From JACOMS01 sp051252005 (GTDB taxonomy: Bacteria; Pseudomonadota; Alphaproteobacteria; Caulobacterales; Maricaulaceae), in NCBI GenBank assembly GCA_051252005.1, contig JBPOEZ010000001.1:434001-498000 (forward strand): a stretch of DNA of 64,000 nt, read 5' to 3'. This document shows positions 41,881 to 50,081 of the stretch, in pieces. The notes under the pieces were generated by a model that did not search any database, was not told the DNA's origin, and saw only the letters and a list, made by a program, of their open reading frames with translations. The position numbers and the translations under genes are program-made. The first letter of the stretch is position 1. Each line of letters begins with the position of its first letter.

Positions 41881-42990
41881 TTATTGTAGAACCAGTTCTG
41901 CGTGCAGGGCACCTGCGGTTTTCATTGTTTTCAAGATATCAATCATTTCGCGCGGCGAAACGCCCAGAGCATTCAGGCCTGCAACCAAATCTGGTAAAGT
42001 GATATTCTCGTTAATGACAGCAATATTGCCTGGCTCGCCATCTGTGACTTCAACGTTTGTCCGGGGCAGGACAATAGAGTCGCCAAATCCAAAGGGGTTA
42101 GGCTGCGACGCCACAGGCGTTTCGGCTATTTTTATAGACAGATTTCCCTGAGCGATGGCGACAGATGATACTTTGACGTTCTGACCGAGGACGATGGTGC
42201 CGGACCTTTGGTCGATTACGACGCGTGCTTTTTGTGCTGGAATGAGGTCGTAATTTTCGATCTTGCTTATCAGGCGAGCAGGGGACTGCGCGACGTTTGT
42301 AATGTCGAGTTCGACGGTACCGGAGTCTAGCAGCTGCGCAATGGGGGATCCAAACAGTGTGTTGATTTTTGTTTCTATACGCTCTGCAGTTGTAAAGTCT
42401 GGTGAGCGTAGAGCGAGACGAATGCGGGACATGTCGGAGAATTTAAAATTTATTTCCCGTTCAATTCTTGCGCCATTTGGGATCGTTCCGGATGTTGGGA
42501 CACCTTCTGTAATCGAAGCGCCTTCACCTTCTGCTTGAAAACCGCTGACTAAAACGCTGCCCTGTGCAACAGCGTAAACTTCGCCGTCTGCTGCATTTAG
42601 AGGCGTCATGATTAATGTGCCGCCAGATAGACTTTTGGCATCACCAATAGAGGAAACATTGACATCAATGCGGGATCCCGTGCGGCCAAAGGCTGGTAAT
42701 GAGGATGTCACGAGAACGGCCGCAATGTTATTTGGGCGAAAATCGCTGCCTTGAATATTCACGCCTAGGCGTTCCAATAGATTGGACAGGGCTTCTTCTG
42801 TATACGGAGAATTTCTTATAGTATCGCCAGAGCCGTCCAAACCAATAACAAGGCCGTAGCCGACTAAATCATTGCCTCTCACGCCTTCCACGTCGACGAG
42901 ATCTTTAATTTTGACTGAGGCAAAAGAGGGTGCGCAGATGAGCATGGTGGAGGCGATTGCCGCAACGATATAAGACAAAAACTTAGGCAT
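41881..42990 (-). CDS. flgI: Flagellar P-ring protein FlgI
   Basis: Forms the periplasmic P ring around the rod. The 369-residue precursor has a signal peptide ending near SFAS (about residues 21-25). Family signatures follow: IKDLVDVEGVRGNDLVGYGLVIGLDGSGD, NIAAVLVTSSLPAFGRTGS, and DLVAGLNALGVSPREMIDILKTMK near the end. It is the last gene of the leftward flgE-flgK-flgL-flgI operon; intergenic gaps are 3-10 bases. Confidence 0.95.
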   Translation of the reverse strand: MPKFLSYIVAAIASTMLICAPSFASVKIKDLVDVEGVRGNDLVGYGLVIGLDGSGDTIRNSPYTEEALSNLLERLGVNIQGSDFRPNNIAAVLVTSSLPAFGRTGSRIDVNVSSIGDAKSLSGGTLIMTPLNAADGEVYAVAQGSVLVSGFQAEGEGASITEGVPTSGTIPNGARIEREINFKFSDMSRIRLALRSPDFTTAERIETKINTLFGSPIAQLLDSGTVELDITNVAQSPARLISKIENYDLIPAQKARVVIDQRSGTIVLGQNVKVSSVAIAQGNLSIKIAETPVASQPNPFGFGDSIVLPRTNVEVTDGEPGNIAVINENITLPDLVAGLNALGVSPREMIDILKTMKTAGALHAELVLQ

Positions 42991-42993
42991 ATA

Positions 42994-44004
42994 TTACCTT
43001 AAATAATTTACGAGTGAAAGGTCCGCGAGGCGCGAGGTGATGATGTAGGAGCTCTCTAGAGCGACTTCGAGTTGTTTGAGCTCGGAGGCCGCCTCAAATT
43101 GATCGCGAGACGCTATGGCTTGATATGCGGAGGTGATTGTCTGTTCTTCAGCTTGGTTGCGCTCATTAAGCGTTTCTATGCTTTGGGCGTAAATTCCGAT
43201 GCTTGCCTCTAGAGAAATTAGCTGACTTGAACCGTTCGATGTCGCTGTAATACCAGAGCTGAATATTTCTGAAAATTTATCGCTTTCGAGATCCATTCCA
43301 GCTTGAGTTGATGCGGCCATAACGCTTAGCCCCCGAAGAGCCTCTTTTATTGCATCGTTGTCGCCTCGAATATTCATTGGAATACTGCTGTTGTTCCCAA
43401 GCCTTATGCTGGAGGCATCACCTGAGCCGCCTTGGTAAATATTGGTGTTGAAACCGCCACTGGGATCATTGAAGTAAAAATCTAGGGCAGCCTCTGCATC
43501 AGCCGAGGTCGGCGCGGTGCTCAAAATTTGTTTGACGTCATCAATAAGTTCGTCGGATCCAGCGAACGGAGCAATGTTCGTTGCGTCGCCAGAGAATAAG
43601 TTGCGTGTTCCATGTTGAATAGACAAAGAGTCCATTGCGTTTTTTAGACTAACAGCAGCTTCTTCTGATACGGTTTGAAGAGCGCTTGCTCCGCCAGTAC
43701 TTAACGCAATGATGGCGTTCGTATCAACTCCGCTAAATGCTGATCTTGCACCGGTAATTCCTTGAGTTATGAGGTTTACTCGGCTTGATGCCAGAGAGTT
43801 TATTTTTGTTTCTAAAGAAATGTCATCGAGAGCTTTTTGCAATAAATGAAGGTCGCCTACCCGCCCGCCTGAAGCTTTGGTCAAGTCGGCCTGTATACCG
43901 GTAACAGCTTCTTGCGATACGGTGTCTAGCCGTGCTTTTAGCAAAGTTGTAGATCGAGTGCGTTGTGAGAAGCCTAGTAAATCTGGAAAGCTGGTAAAAT
44001 TCAT
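42994..44004 (-). CDS. flgL: Flagellar hook-filament junction protein FlgL
   Basis: Hook-associated protein 3, joining hook and filament. The 336-residue protein has flagellin-like helical ends: N-terminal LLKARLDTVSQEAVTGIQADL and C-terminal SAYQAIASRDQFEAASELKQL, with a variable middle region. It follows flgK by nine bases. Weak similarity to flagellin makes FlgL the best call at this position. Confidence 0.87.
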   Translation of the reverse strand: MNFTSFPDLLGFSQRTRSTTLLKARLDTVSQEAVTGIQADLTKASGGRVGDLHLLQKALDDISLETKINSLASSRVNLITQGITGARSAFSGVDTNAIIALSTGGASALQTVSEEAAVSLKNAMDSLSIQHGTRNLFSGDATNIAPFAGSDELIDDVKQILSTAPTSADAEAALDFYFNDPSGGFNTNIYQGGSGDASSIRLGNNSSIPMNIRGDNDAIKEALRGLSVMAASTQAGMDLESDKFSEIFSSGITATSNGSSQLISLEASIGIYAQSIETLNERNQAEEQTITSAYQAIASRDQFEAASELKQLEVALESSYIITSRLADLSLVNYLR

Positions 44005-44013
44005 AGTCTTCCC

Positions 44014-45483
44014 CTATATCTCCATTAGTCTGTCGAGCATGTCGCCTACGACCTGGATTACGCGGGCATTAGCGGCGTAGGACTGCTCTATGATAAGTAG
44101 GGCTTGCATTTCAACGTCTGTATCGACGCCAGAAGCTTGAATCTCTGCATCTGAATATAGATTTTGCCGCACTAGCGCACTCGCATTAATCGCATCATTG
44201 CGCACCCGATTTTCGCCTACTGTAGACGTGAAGCCTGCTAGTAATTCACTGAATGAGTATGTGCCCGTAATGCCAGCGCCGCTTGGTGCTGCACTCGCAG
44301 TGTTTATAGCGTCAAGATAGCCGTTGAGGATATCAGCGTTCCCTTCGGGACCTGTAGTCACTGCGCCGAGACCGTCCCGAAACCGCGTGACAGAGCCGCC
44401 TTGGCGCGGATCAATGGCGGGGTTCAGAGCAATTCGGCTAGCTATTCCTGTGGTATTGAGTGGGTCTAGGGCCGCTCCTGCATCCGTGAAAACCCCAGGA
44501 GCTCCAGCGGCTTTCGTTGGGTCTAGGCCGTCATCCGAGAAGCGGCTGATGAGGTCGGCGGCCATGCTGTCGAGTTGCTCATTGAATTTTGGGACAATCG
44601 TATCGCGCACTGAAAAATAACCGGAAAGGCTTCCAGAATTTAGAGAGAAATTGCCGCCCGCGCCCGGTGTTATGTCTTGGTCTCCAACGGTTAGGCCTGA
44701 TAGTTGACCACTACCATCATTATACTGTGTTGTTGGTGGGATTGCGTTTGCAGGACTGAAGGCAATTTCGTTGACCTGCGTTGATAGTAGATAAACGCCT
44801 TCCTTTGTTAAAAGCTCAATGCGGCCGTTTTCTCTCTGTGCTGTCTGCACGGGAATTATTTCTGAAATTGTGTCGATTAGACCCTGACGCTCGTCCTCCA
44901 AGGCAGCGGCTTCGCCTGTGCCACTGGCCGCGCTTACAATAGCGCCATTTAGTTCGTTAAGTCTATGTAGTGCCGAGTTTACTGTTTCAACATCACGGGC
45001 AATATCTGCATCAGCAGTTTCTCTAAGGGAGTTGGTTAGGTCGGAGAGAGAATGAAACTGATTTACCAGATCTGCGCTTGCGTTTAGAACAGATGCTTGA
45101 AGGACTGATGACTCCGGTGTTGCGGAAAGTTCTCTCATTGTTGATTCAAGATCTTGAAATGAGGCGAACAGGCCAAACTCAGTATCAGGTGTTCCAAGCT
45201 GTATGTTTAACTGATTGTATGTTTGAGCAAGTGCATCTGACCGCGCTAATGAGGCGTCGGCGTCGCGCCTTAGAGCCGTTACAGCAAGATCTTGATGGCG
45301 TTCAACGCCAGCAATGCGAACGCCATTTCCCTGCCCCCCAGCGGCGACTTCACTACTAATCGCCTCGCGCCGAACATAGCCGGGAGTGTTCGCGTTGGCC
45401 ACATTTCCTGCAGAAATTTCGGCTCGATAGCTTGTGGCTCGTAGGCCGGAATTGGCCGCTGAAAGTGCGCTAGACAGGGTCAT
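44014..45483 (-). CDS. flgK: Flagellar hook-associated protein FlgK
   Basis: Hook-associated protein 1. The N-terminus has the rod/hook-family motif NVANANTPGYVRREA (residues about 28-42). A coiled-coil D1 region follows, with typical segments GEAAALEDERQGLIDTISEI and VQTAQRENGRIELLTKEG. It ends with the closing motif ALLIIEQSYAANARVIQVV. The 489 residues are normal. It is second in the flgE-flgK-flgL-flgI operon, 10 bases after flgE. Confidence 0.93.
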   Translation of the reverse strand: MTLSSALSAANSGLRATSYRAEISAGNVANANTPGYVRREAISSEVAAGGQGNGVRIAGVERHQDLAVTALRRDADASLARSDALAQTYNQLNIQLGTPDTEFGLFASFQDLESTMRELSATPESSVLQASVLNASADLVNQFHSLSDLTNSLRETADADIARDVETVNSALHRLNELNGAIVSAASGTGEAAALEDERQGLIDTISEIIPVQTAQRENGRIELLTKEGVYLLSTQVNEIAFSPANAIPPTTQYNDGSGQLSGLTVGDQDITPGAGGNFSLNSGSLSGYFSVRDTIVPKFNEQLDSMAADLISRFSDDGLDPTKAAGAPGVFTDAGAALDPLNTTGIASRIALNPAIDPRQGGSVTRFRDGLGAVTTGPEGNADILNGYLDAINTASAAPSGAGITGTYSFSELLAGFTSTVGENRVRNDAINASALVRQNLYSDAEIQASGVDTDVEMQALLIIEQSYAANARVIQVVGDMLDRLMEI

Positions 45484-45493
45484 CTAAGTGGCT

Positions 45494-46798
45494 CTATCGC
45501 TTCAGGTTAGTTGTTTCTTGCAGCATTTCATCTACAGTCTGAATGATTTTAGCGTTAGATGAATAGGCGCGCTGCGTTTCAATCAGGCTTGTAAGCTCTG
45601 AAGCAATATCCGTATTTGAGCCCATAAGTGTGTAGCCAGCATAGCCTCCTGTTGGTCCGCTGCCGGCATCCCAAAGGTAAATGTCACCGCTTGACTGCGA
45701 GACTGTATAGGCTTGATTGTTCGCGGCTTGTAGGCCGTTCATGTTTGGAACGTCTACAACGGGAATCTGATAGAGTGCCCGCCGTGTACCTGAGCTAAAG
45801 ATTGCCTCTACAACACCTTGTTCAGTAATTTCTACGTTTTGAAGTTCACCGATAGCAGAGCCATCTTTAGTAACATTAACAGGGGAGAAAGGCGCAGCGA
45901 GTTGCGTGATGCCGTCGCTTTGACCGACTTTTCCGATGAATGCGCTGAGAGGGCCGCTGGCGACGTTAAAGGCTACTTCCCCGGTCGCAGCGTCATAGGT
46001 TGCGCCTGCGCCGGCTGTTATTGTGGCAATTGAGCCGCCATTGGTTGCGCTATTGTCAAACGCTATATCAAATGAGGCGATGGATACTCCGGCTGTTCCG
46101 GCAGAGTCTTCTATTGTCACACTCCAACTATTACTAGAGCCTGTAGCGGGAACATTCGGCGTAAATGTGTATGTTAGCGTTTCGGTGCCGCCTAGATTGT
46201 CAAAATATTCGACAGGTAATGTGAAGGCCTCCCCAGTTTTTCCGGCATCTGTTGCGTCTGCGGGTAGGTTAAGGCCAAGAGACATGCGGCTAGTGGGGCT
46301 TGCTGAGAATTGTGTCAGGTCTACATTTACGGGGACCAATCCACTTGAACTATCACGGGCGCCTGTTTGCGGCGTTCCGTTCGCATCCGTTGGCCAACCT
46401 AAAAGATAAAGGCCGCTCTGTGTATGTAGATTGCCATTCTGGTCAGGTAGAAAACTTCCGGTTGGAACCATCAAGAAGTCGCGCTCAGCGGAATCTTGTG
46501 AGATGCCAAAGGATGTGGTTACGGGAATCATGCCGTTACCGTTAATGGCAATGTCCATGGAATTCCCGGTTGAATTTAAGGCGCCGTTTGACATGATGTC
46601 TTTATAAGTAGTCGCTCTTACGCCGCCCGCAGAATAGAGGTTGTTGTTTTGATTTAAGACGAGACTAGAAAAATCTGCATCGCTTCTTTTATAACCATTA
46701 GTCGCAGAATTTGCTATGTTGTCTGAAATTGTGGCGAGGCGGGTGGCGTTGACATTTAAGCCCATAACGCCCGCGTTGAGCGACGAAGATATTGTCAT
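45494..46798 (-). CDS. flgE: Flagellar hook protein FlgE
   Basis: Main structural subunit of the hook. From ATG 46798 (AAGGA seven to eight bases upstream) it has 434 residues. The N-terminal motif ATISDNIANSATNGYKRSDADF (split by a conserved turn) and the C-terminal ELTSLIETQRAYSSNAKIIQ are diagnostic. The middle holds Thr/Gly-rich beta domains. It leads the operon flgE-flgK-flgL-flgI. The cap protein FlgD and the length ruler FliK are encoded together at 55257-56922. Confidence 0.94.
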   Translation of the reverse strand: MTISSSLNAGVMGLNVNATRLATISDNIANSATNGYKRSDADFSSLVLNQNNNLYSAGGVRATTYKDIMSNGALNSTGNSMDIAINGNGMIPVTTSFGISQDSAERDFLMVPTGSFLPDQNGNLHTQSGLYLLGWPTDANGTPQTGARDSSSGLVPVNVDLTQFSASPTSRMSLGLNLPADATDAGKTGEAFTLPVEYFDNLGGTETLTYTFTPNVPATGSSNSWSVTIEDSAGTAGVSIASFDIAFDNSATNGGSIATITAGAGATYDAATGEVAFNVASGPLSAFIGKVGQSDGITQLAAPFSPVNVTKDGSAIGELQNVEITEQGVVEAIFSSGTRRALYQIPVVDVPNMNGLQAANNQAYTVSQSSGDIYLWDAGSGPTGGYAGYTLMGSNTDIASELTSLIETQRAYSSNAKIIQTVDEMLQETTNLKR

Positions 46799-47229
46799 GA
46801 TCAATCCTTGATGTTTAACAAAATATATGTGGTGTTCACCTTTATTTATTCATAGTTAGGTTAATATTCCGTGTAGGCGTTTTTTGCCGGGTGAGAGATT
46901 ACAACGAGCGGCAAATTTGCGGCTTCTGCATGTCATTAGTCTTTGATAATAAAGATAATAAAGGTGAAGCTAACTATAAATTAGTTGCATTTGTCATCGT
47001 GGCGATAAGCCGAATTTGAGTTTAATCTTTACTATATGAGAGCTGGCGGTCGGAAAGCTAAGCCTCATCAAGCATGTTGATTTAGAGGTGGCGTGGCTTT
47101 GAGAGGGGTACGCGCAATATTATCACAGTCCCATTTATGGGCTGTGACTTTTGGGCAAAGCAAGGCAACTCAGGCTGTTGCTTGCGAGTTCAAAGGGTGA
47201 GGTGACGCGGTATTGAGTGTGGTCAGGCG
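46799..47229. other. Gene-free stretch between flgE and motB
   Basis: About 430 bases. It must contain the flgE promoter, but no clear sigma-54 (GG-N10-GC) or CtrA site was found. Two imperfect hairpins lie near the motB end: CACAGTCCCAT/ATGGGCTGTG at 47124-47146 and GCAAGGCAAC/GTTGCTTGC at 47160-47185. Either could end the leftward motB transcript, though U-runs are poor. Confidence 0.5.
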
Positions 47230-48012
47230 TTATTTTAGCAGTGTTATGGAAATCCGGCGATTTTTTGCAGCTGAAGGGTCGTCTGACAGCGGGTCCGTGG
47301 AGGCCTTGCCTGATACTTCGGAGATTTGTGCGTGAGGGAAGCCAAAGCCGATTAGGACTCGTCTTGCTGTGTTTGCGCGGTCTGTAGACAGGTCCCAATT
47401 TGAGTATCCTGTCGTGTTGTTGAAGGCTAGGGAGTCTGTGTGGCCGGCAATTTTTACGCTGTTTTTGACGTTGCCAAAAGAGCTAGCTACAACTTCGAGA
47501 AGCTGATTTAGGATTGGGGAGGGCGCAGAATTTCCGATTGAGAAAAGCGGTGTGTCAGCACTATCGATAAGTTCAATGACCAGGCCTTCTTGACTCATTT
47601 TCAGGCTTATATGTTCTGATAAGGCTCTGTTTTCAGAGCTGATAGCTTCGTTAAGAGCTGCGACCTGGGCCTCATTGTAGGAGTTTCCGTCACCGTTGGT
47701 GTCTTTTCCGTCATTCGTCGGCGCGCCTGTGCCGGATTTGGCAAGTGTCTCAGCTGTGTAGACCGAATCCCCTGAGAGTGCGTCTGAGCCGCCTCCGGAA
47801 ACTGCTGCCAAAGGAATGTTCGGGTTGAAGTAATCTGCAATACCTTTGCGCTGCGATTCTGTGGTTGCATTTAGGAGCCACATAAGGAGGAAAAACGCCA
47901 TCATGGCTGTGACGAAGTCGGCGTAGGCAACTTTCCAGGCTCCGCCGTGATGGCCAGCGGCCATAACCTTCTTCTTCTTTATGATGATAATTGGCCGTTC
48001 AGCTTCGGTCAT
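47230..48012 (-). CDS. motB: Flagellar stator protein MotB
   Basis: Stator subunit anchored to peptidoglycan. In the 260-residue protein a lysine-rich cytosolic start (IIIIKKKKV) precedes HHGGAWKVAYADFVTAMMAF. The single membrane helix (about 32-50) carries the proton-binding Asp32 in YADFVTAMMAFF. The OmpA-like wall-binding domain follows, with VKIAGHTDSLAF and SNWDLSTDRANTARRVL. It is separated from motA, which lies in the divergent operon starting with fliM; the two share a 194-base control region with a CtrA-like site. Confidence 0.94.
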   Translation of the reverse strand: MTEAERPIIIIKKKKVMAAGHHGGAWKVAYADFVTAMMAFFLLMWLLNATTESQRKGIADYFNPNIPLAAVSGGGSDALSGDSVYTAETLAKSGTGAPTNDGKDTNGDGNSYNEAQVAALNEAISSENRALSEHISLKMSQEGLVIELIDSADTPLFSIGNSAPSPILNQLLEVVASSFGNVKNSVKIAGHTDSLAFNNTTGYSNWDLSTDRANTARRVLIGFGFPHAQISEVSGKASTDPLSDDPSAAKNRRISITLLK

Positions 48013-48083
48013 GACGGGTGTCCTAGGATTTGATGCTAGGAAGTGTTTACCTTAAAGGCCTGAATTTCATGGAAAGATTCTAG

Positions 48084-48099
48084 GTTAACCTGCTCGTAA
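48084..48099 (-). promoter_or_regulatory. CtrA-like box in the motB/fliM divergent region
   Basis: On the minus strand: TTAC-N7-TTAAC, one mismatch from TTAA-N7-TTAAC. Same half-site quality as the boxes at 37096 and 62747. Confidence 0.42.
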
Positions 48100-48206
48100 G
48101 TAATACGGTAAACGGCGATTTAAGAAACAGGGTTAAAAATAGGTAAACGTTAAGGGTTTGGAAATACTCGGCTTTGATAAAGGTGGCTTATATAGGACCT
48201 ATATCA

Positions 48207-49166
48207 ATGAGTGTGTTGCGTAATAAAATCTATCGTGAGTCGGGCTTGCCGGACGCAATAAAGGATGCGTTGTCGGTGTGGAAACCGCTGCACTGCGCGA
48301 TATCTGATTGTTTAGCAGAGTTGGCCGGGGGGGAGTGGATTCCATTGCCACTCGGCGTTGCTCAAGTCAGCGGAAAGGTGCTCTTTGCAAGTTACCCTGA
48401 AGGAGGGTTGGCGTATGGTTTTGTCACTTCAGATAGCCAAGTTCCCGTTTTTGCGCATTTTGACAAATCATTTGCAGCGATGATTTCTTCCATGGCTCTC
48501 AGTGCTAATGCGCCAAAGGTCGACGATGAGTACGGGCTGCAAATGTTGGATCTTATATTGTTCAAGCCTGTTAGAGAGGTGATTATAAGCGAATTTGCAG
48601 GTTTACTTGCTTCTGCTGGTTATAATAATTCAAAACTATTGCTGAAGTCACAGGGCTTGTCTGTTTCAAGTTTAGAGGTGGATCGAGGGCTGGGTGCGAT
48701 GATTGAGTTTACGTTCCCTGTCAGGCGCTTGGCCTCGGAGGAGGAGGTTGAGGCTGGATCTAGCGATCAAGAGCTGATGTTTACACTTGTTATGCCAGAA
48801 TCTGCAGTTCTGAAAGTTGCTTCAGCCCGGGCAAGTGCAGCATCGGAGACAGATTTGGAGCTGCATGGACCGTGGGCAGACAAAATATATGAATCGATGA
48901 AGACAGCCGAGGTGCCTATTCGGGCTGTCGTTGAGTCGTGCAGCATGACTGTCGCTGATTGTACGCGCTTGGAGGTGGATGACATCTTACAGCTTCCGGG
49001 GGCGTCCTTGCAATCAGTAAGCCTACAAACAGATATGCGTGATGGAGCTATAAAAATTGGGGTGGCATCACTGGGCATATATAAGACCAATTGGGCTCTA
49101 AAGTTGTCGGGTGATCTTAATGAGGAGATTTTCGTTAGTCTAAAAGCGCAAAATGTGGACGGTTGA
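48207..49166 (+). CDS. fliM: Flagellar motor switch protein FliM-like
   Basis: C-ring protein with a C-terminal SpoA/FliN-like domain (about residues 225-315): VPIRAVVESCSMTVADCTRLEVDDI, split by the first strand, and LSGDLNEEIFVSL at the end. The middle domain is poorly conserved (MLDLILFKPVREVIISEFAGLL), without the usual GGAG motif visible. The N-terminal CheY-P-binding segment (EIDxLL) is not seen. I use ATG 48207 (AGGA nine bases upstream); an in-frame TTG at 48174 is possible but does not supply the missing motif. Place in the operon with motA and no other fliM in the window support the call. Confidence 0.72.
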   Translation: MSVLRNKIYRESGLPDAIKDALSVWKPLHCAISDCLAELAGGEWIPLPLGVAQVSGKVLFASYPEGGLAYGFVTSDSQVPVFAHFDKSFAAMISSMALSANAPKVDDEYGLQMLDLILFKPVREVIISEFAGLLASAGYNNSKLLLKSQGLSVSSLEVDRGLGAMIEFTFPVRRLASEEEVEAGSSDQELMFTLVMPESAVLKVASARASAASETDLELHGPWADKIYESMKTAEVPIRAVVESCSMTVADCTRLEVDDILQLPGASLQSVSLQTDMRDGAIKIGVASLGIYKTNWALKLSGDLNEEIFVSLKAQNVDG

Positions 49167-49214
49167 TTGGCGGTAGTTAAAGAATAAGTAACTAAGGCTC
49201 TGTACGGATATCTC

Positions 49215-50081
49215 ATGAGTTCTATTTTTGGTATCATTCTTACGGTAATCTGTGTTTTCGGTGGTTATCTTTTAGCTGGCGGTAAGCTCGATATTATTTT
49301 GCATTCTTTGCCCTACGAGATGATGATTATTGGTGGGGCTGCCATCGGTGCGTTTGCGGTCGGGAATGACATGCATACGATCAAGCTTACAGGAAAAGAT
49401 ATTGGTGCTGTTTTTAAAGGCGCCAAGTGGAAAAAATCTGATTACAATGATCTTTTATGTCTCATGCATGAGCTTGTTCGTATCGCCCGTGAAAGTCCAA
49501 TCGAGATTGAGCAGCATATCGAAAACCCTGGCGAGTCTGCGCTTTTCCAAAAATACCCCCGTATACTAAAAGAGCATGATTTTATTGAGTTAATTTGCGA
49601 CACAATCCGGTCGATGACGATGAACTTTGATGATGTTTATCAGGTCGAAGCCTTGCTAGATCGGCAGCTTGAGACAATGAAGGAGGATGCACTTCATGGC
49701 TCGCACGCCCTGCAGAATATTGCTGATGCTCTGCCTGCGCTAGGGATTGTCGCGGCCGTTCTTGGGGTCATTAAAACTATGGCATCAATTGATAAGCCGC
49801 CAGAGATTTTGGGTGGGATGATTGGTGGTGCTTTGGTTGGTACTTTCTTGGGCGTTTTCCTTGCTTATTCATTGGTTGGCCCGTTTGCAAATAAAGTGAA
49901 ATCCATTCGGGAGCAGGAACATTATTTTTATTCTTTGATTCGCGAAGTGCTGGTTGCAAGTTTGCATGAGAACCCGACCAAAATTTGTGTCGAGGTTGCC
50001 CGAAGAAGTGCGCCTCATGGCTCTCGGCCAAGCTTCCTTGAGATAGAAGAGGCACTTAAATCCTTAAAGCAAGCGGCGTAA
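49215..50081 (+). CDS. motA: Flagellar stator protein MotA
   Basis: Stator subunit of the proton channel. The 288-residue protein has four membrane helices (about 3-22, 30-50, 165-190 and 200-225). Motifs are GGYLLAGGKLDIILH, a cytosolic loop with the torque residues region (LMHELVRIARESPIEIEQHIE), ALPALGIVAAVLGVIKTM and GGALVGTFLGVFLAYSLVGP. The following gene begins at the next base after its stop. It shares the rightward operon with fliM and flgF. Confidence 0.95.
   Translation: MSSIFGIILTVICVFGGYLLAGGKLDIILHSLPYEMMIIGGAAIGAFAVGNDMHTIKLTGKDIGAVFKGAKWKKSDYNDLLCLMHELVRIARESPIEIEQHIENPGESALFQKYPRILKEHDFIELICDTIRSMTMNFDDVYQVEALLDRQLETMKEDALHGSHALQNIADALPALGIVAAVLGVIKTMASIDKPPEILGGMIGGALVGTFLGVFLAYSLVGPFANKVKSIREQEHYFYSLIREVLVASLHENPTKICVEVARRSAPHGSRPSFLEIEEALKSLKQAA

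Noticed and set aside
46837..46977. Interleaved complementary arms (CACCTTTAT/ATAAAGGTG and ATAGTTAG/CTAACTAT) upstream of flgE
   Set aside because: The order A-B-A'-B' would need a pseudoknot; arms are 8-9 AT-rich bases and could be chance.
47135..47398. 87-codon minus-strand frame overlapping motB's end
   Set aside because: Mostly inside motB in another frame, no family features.
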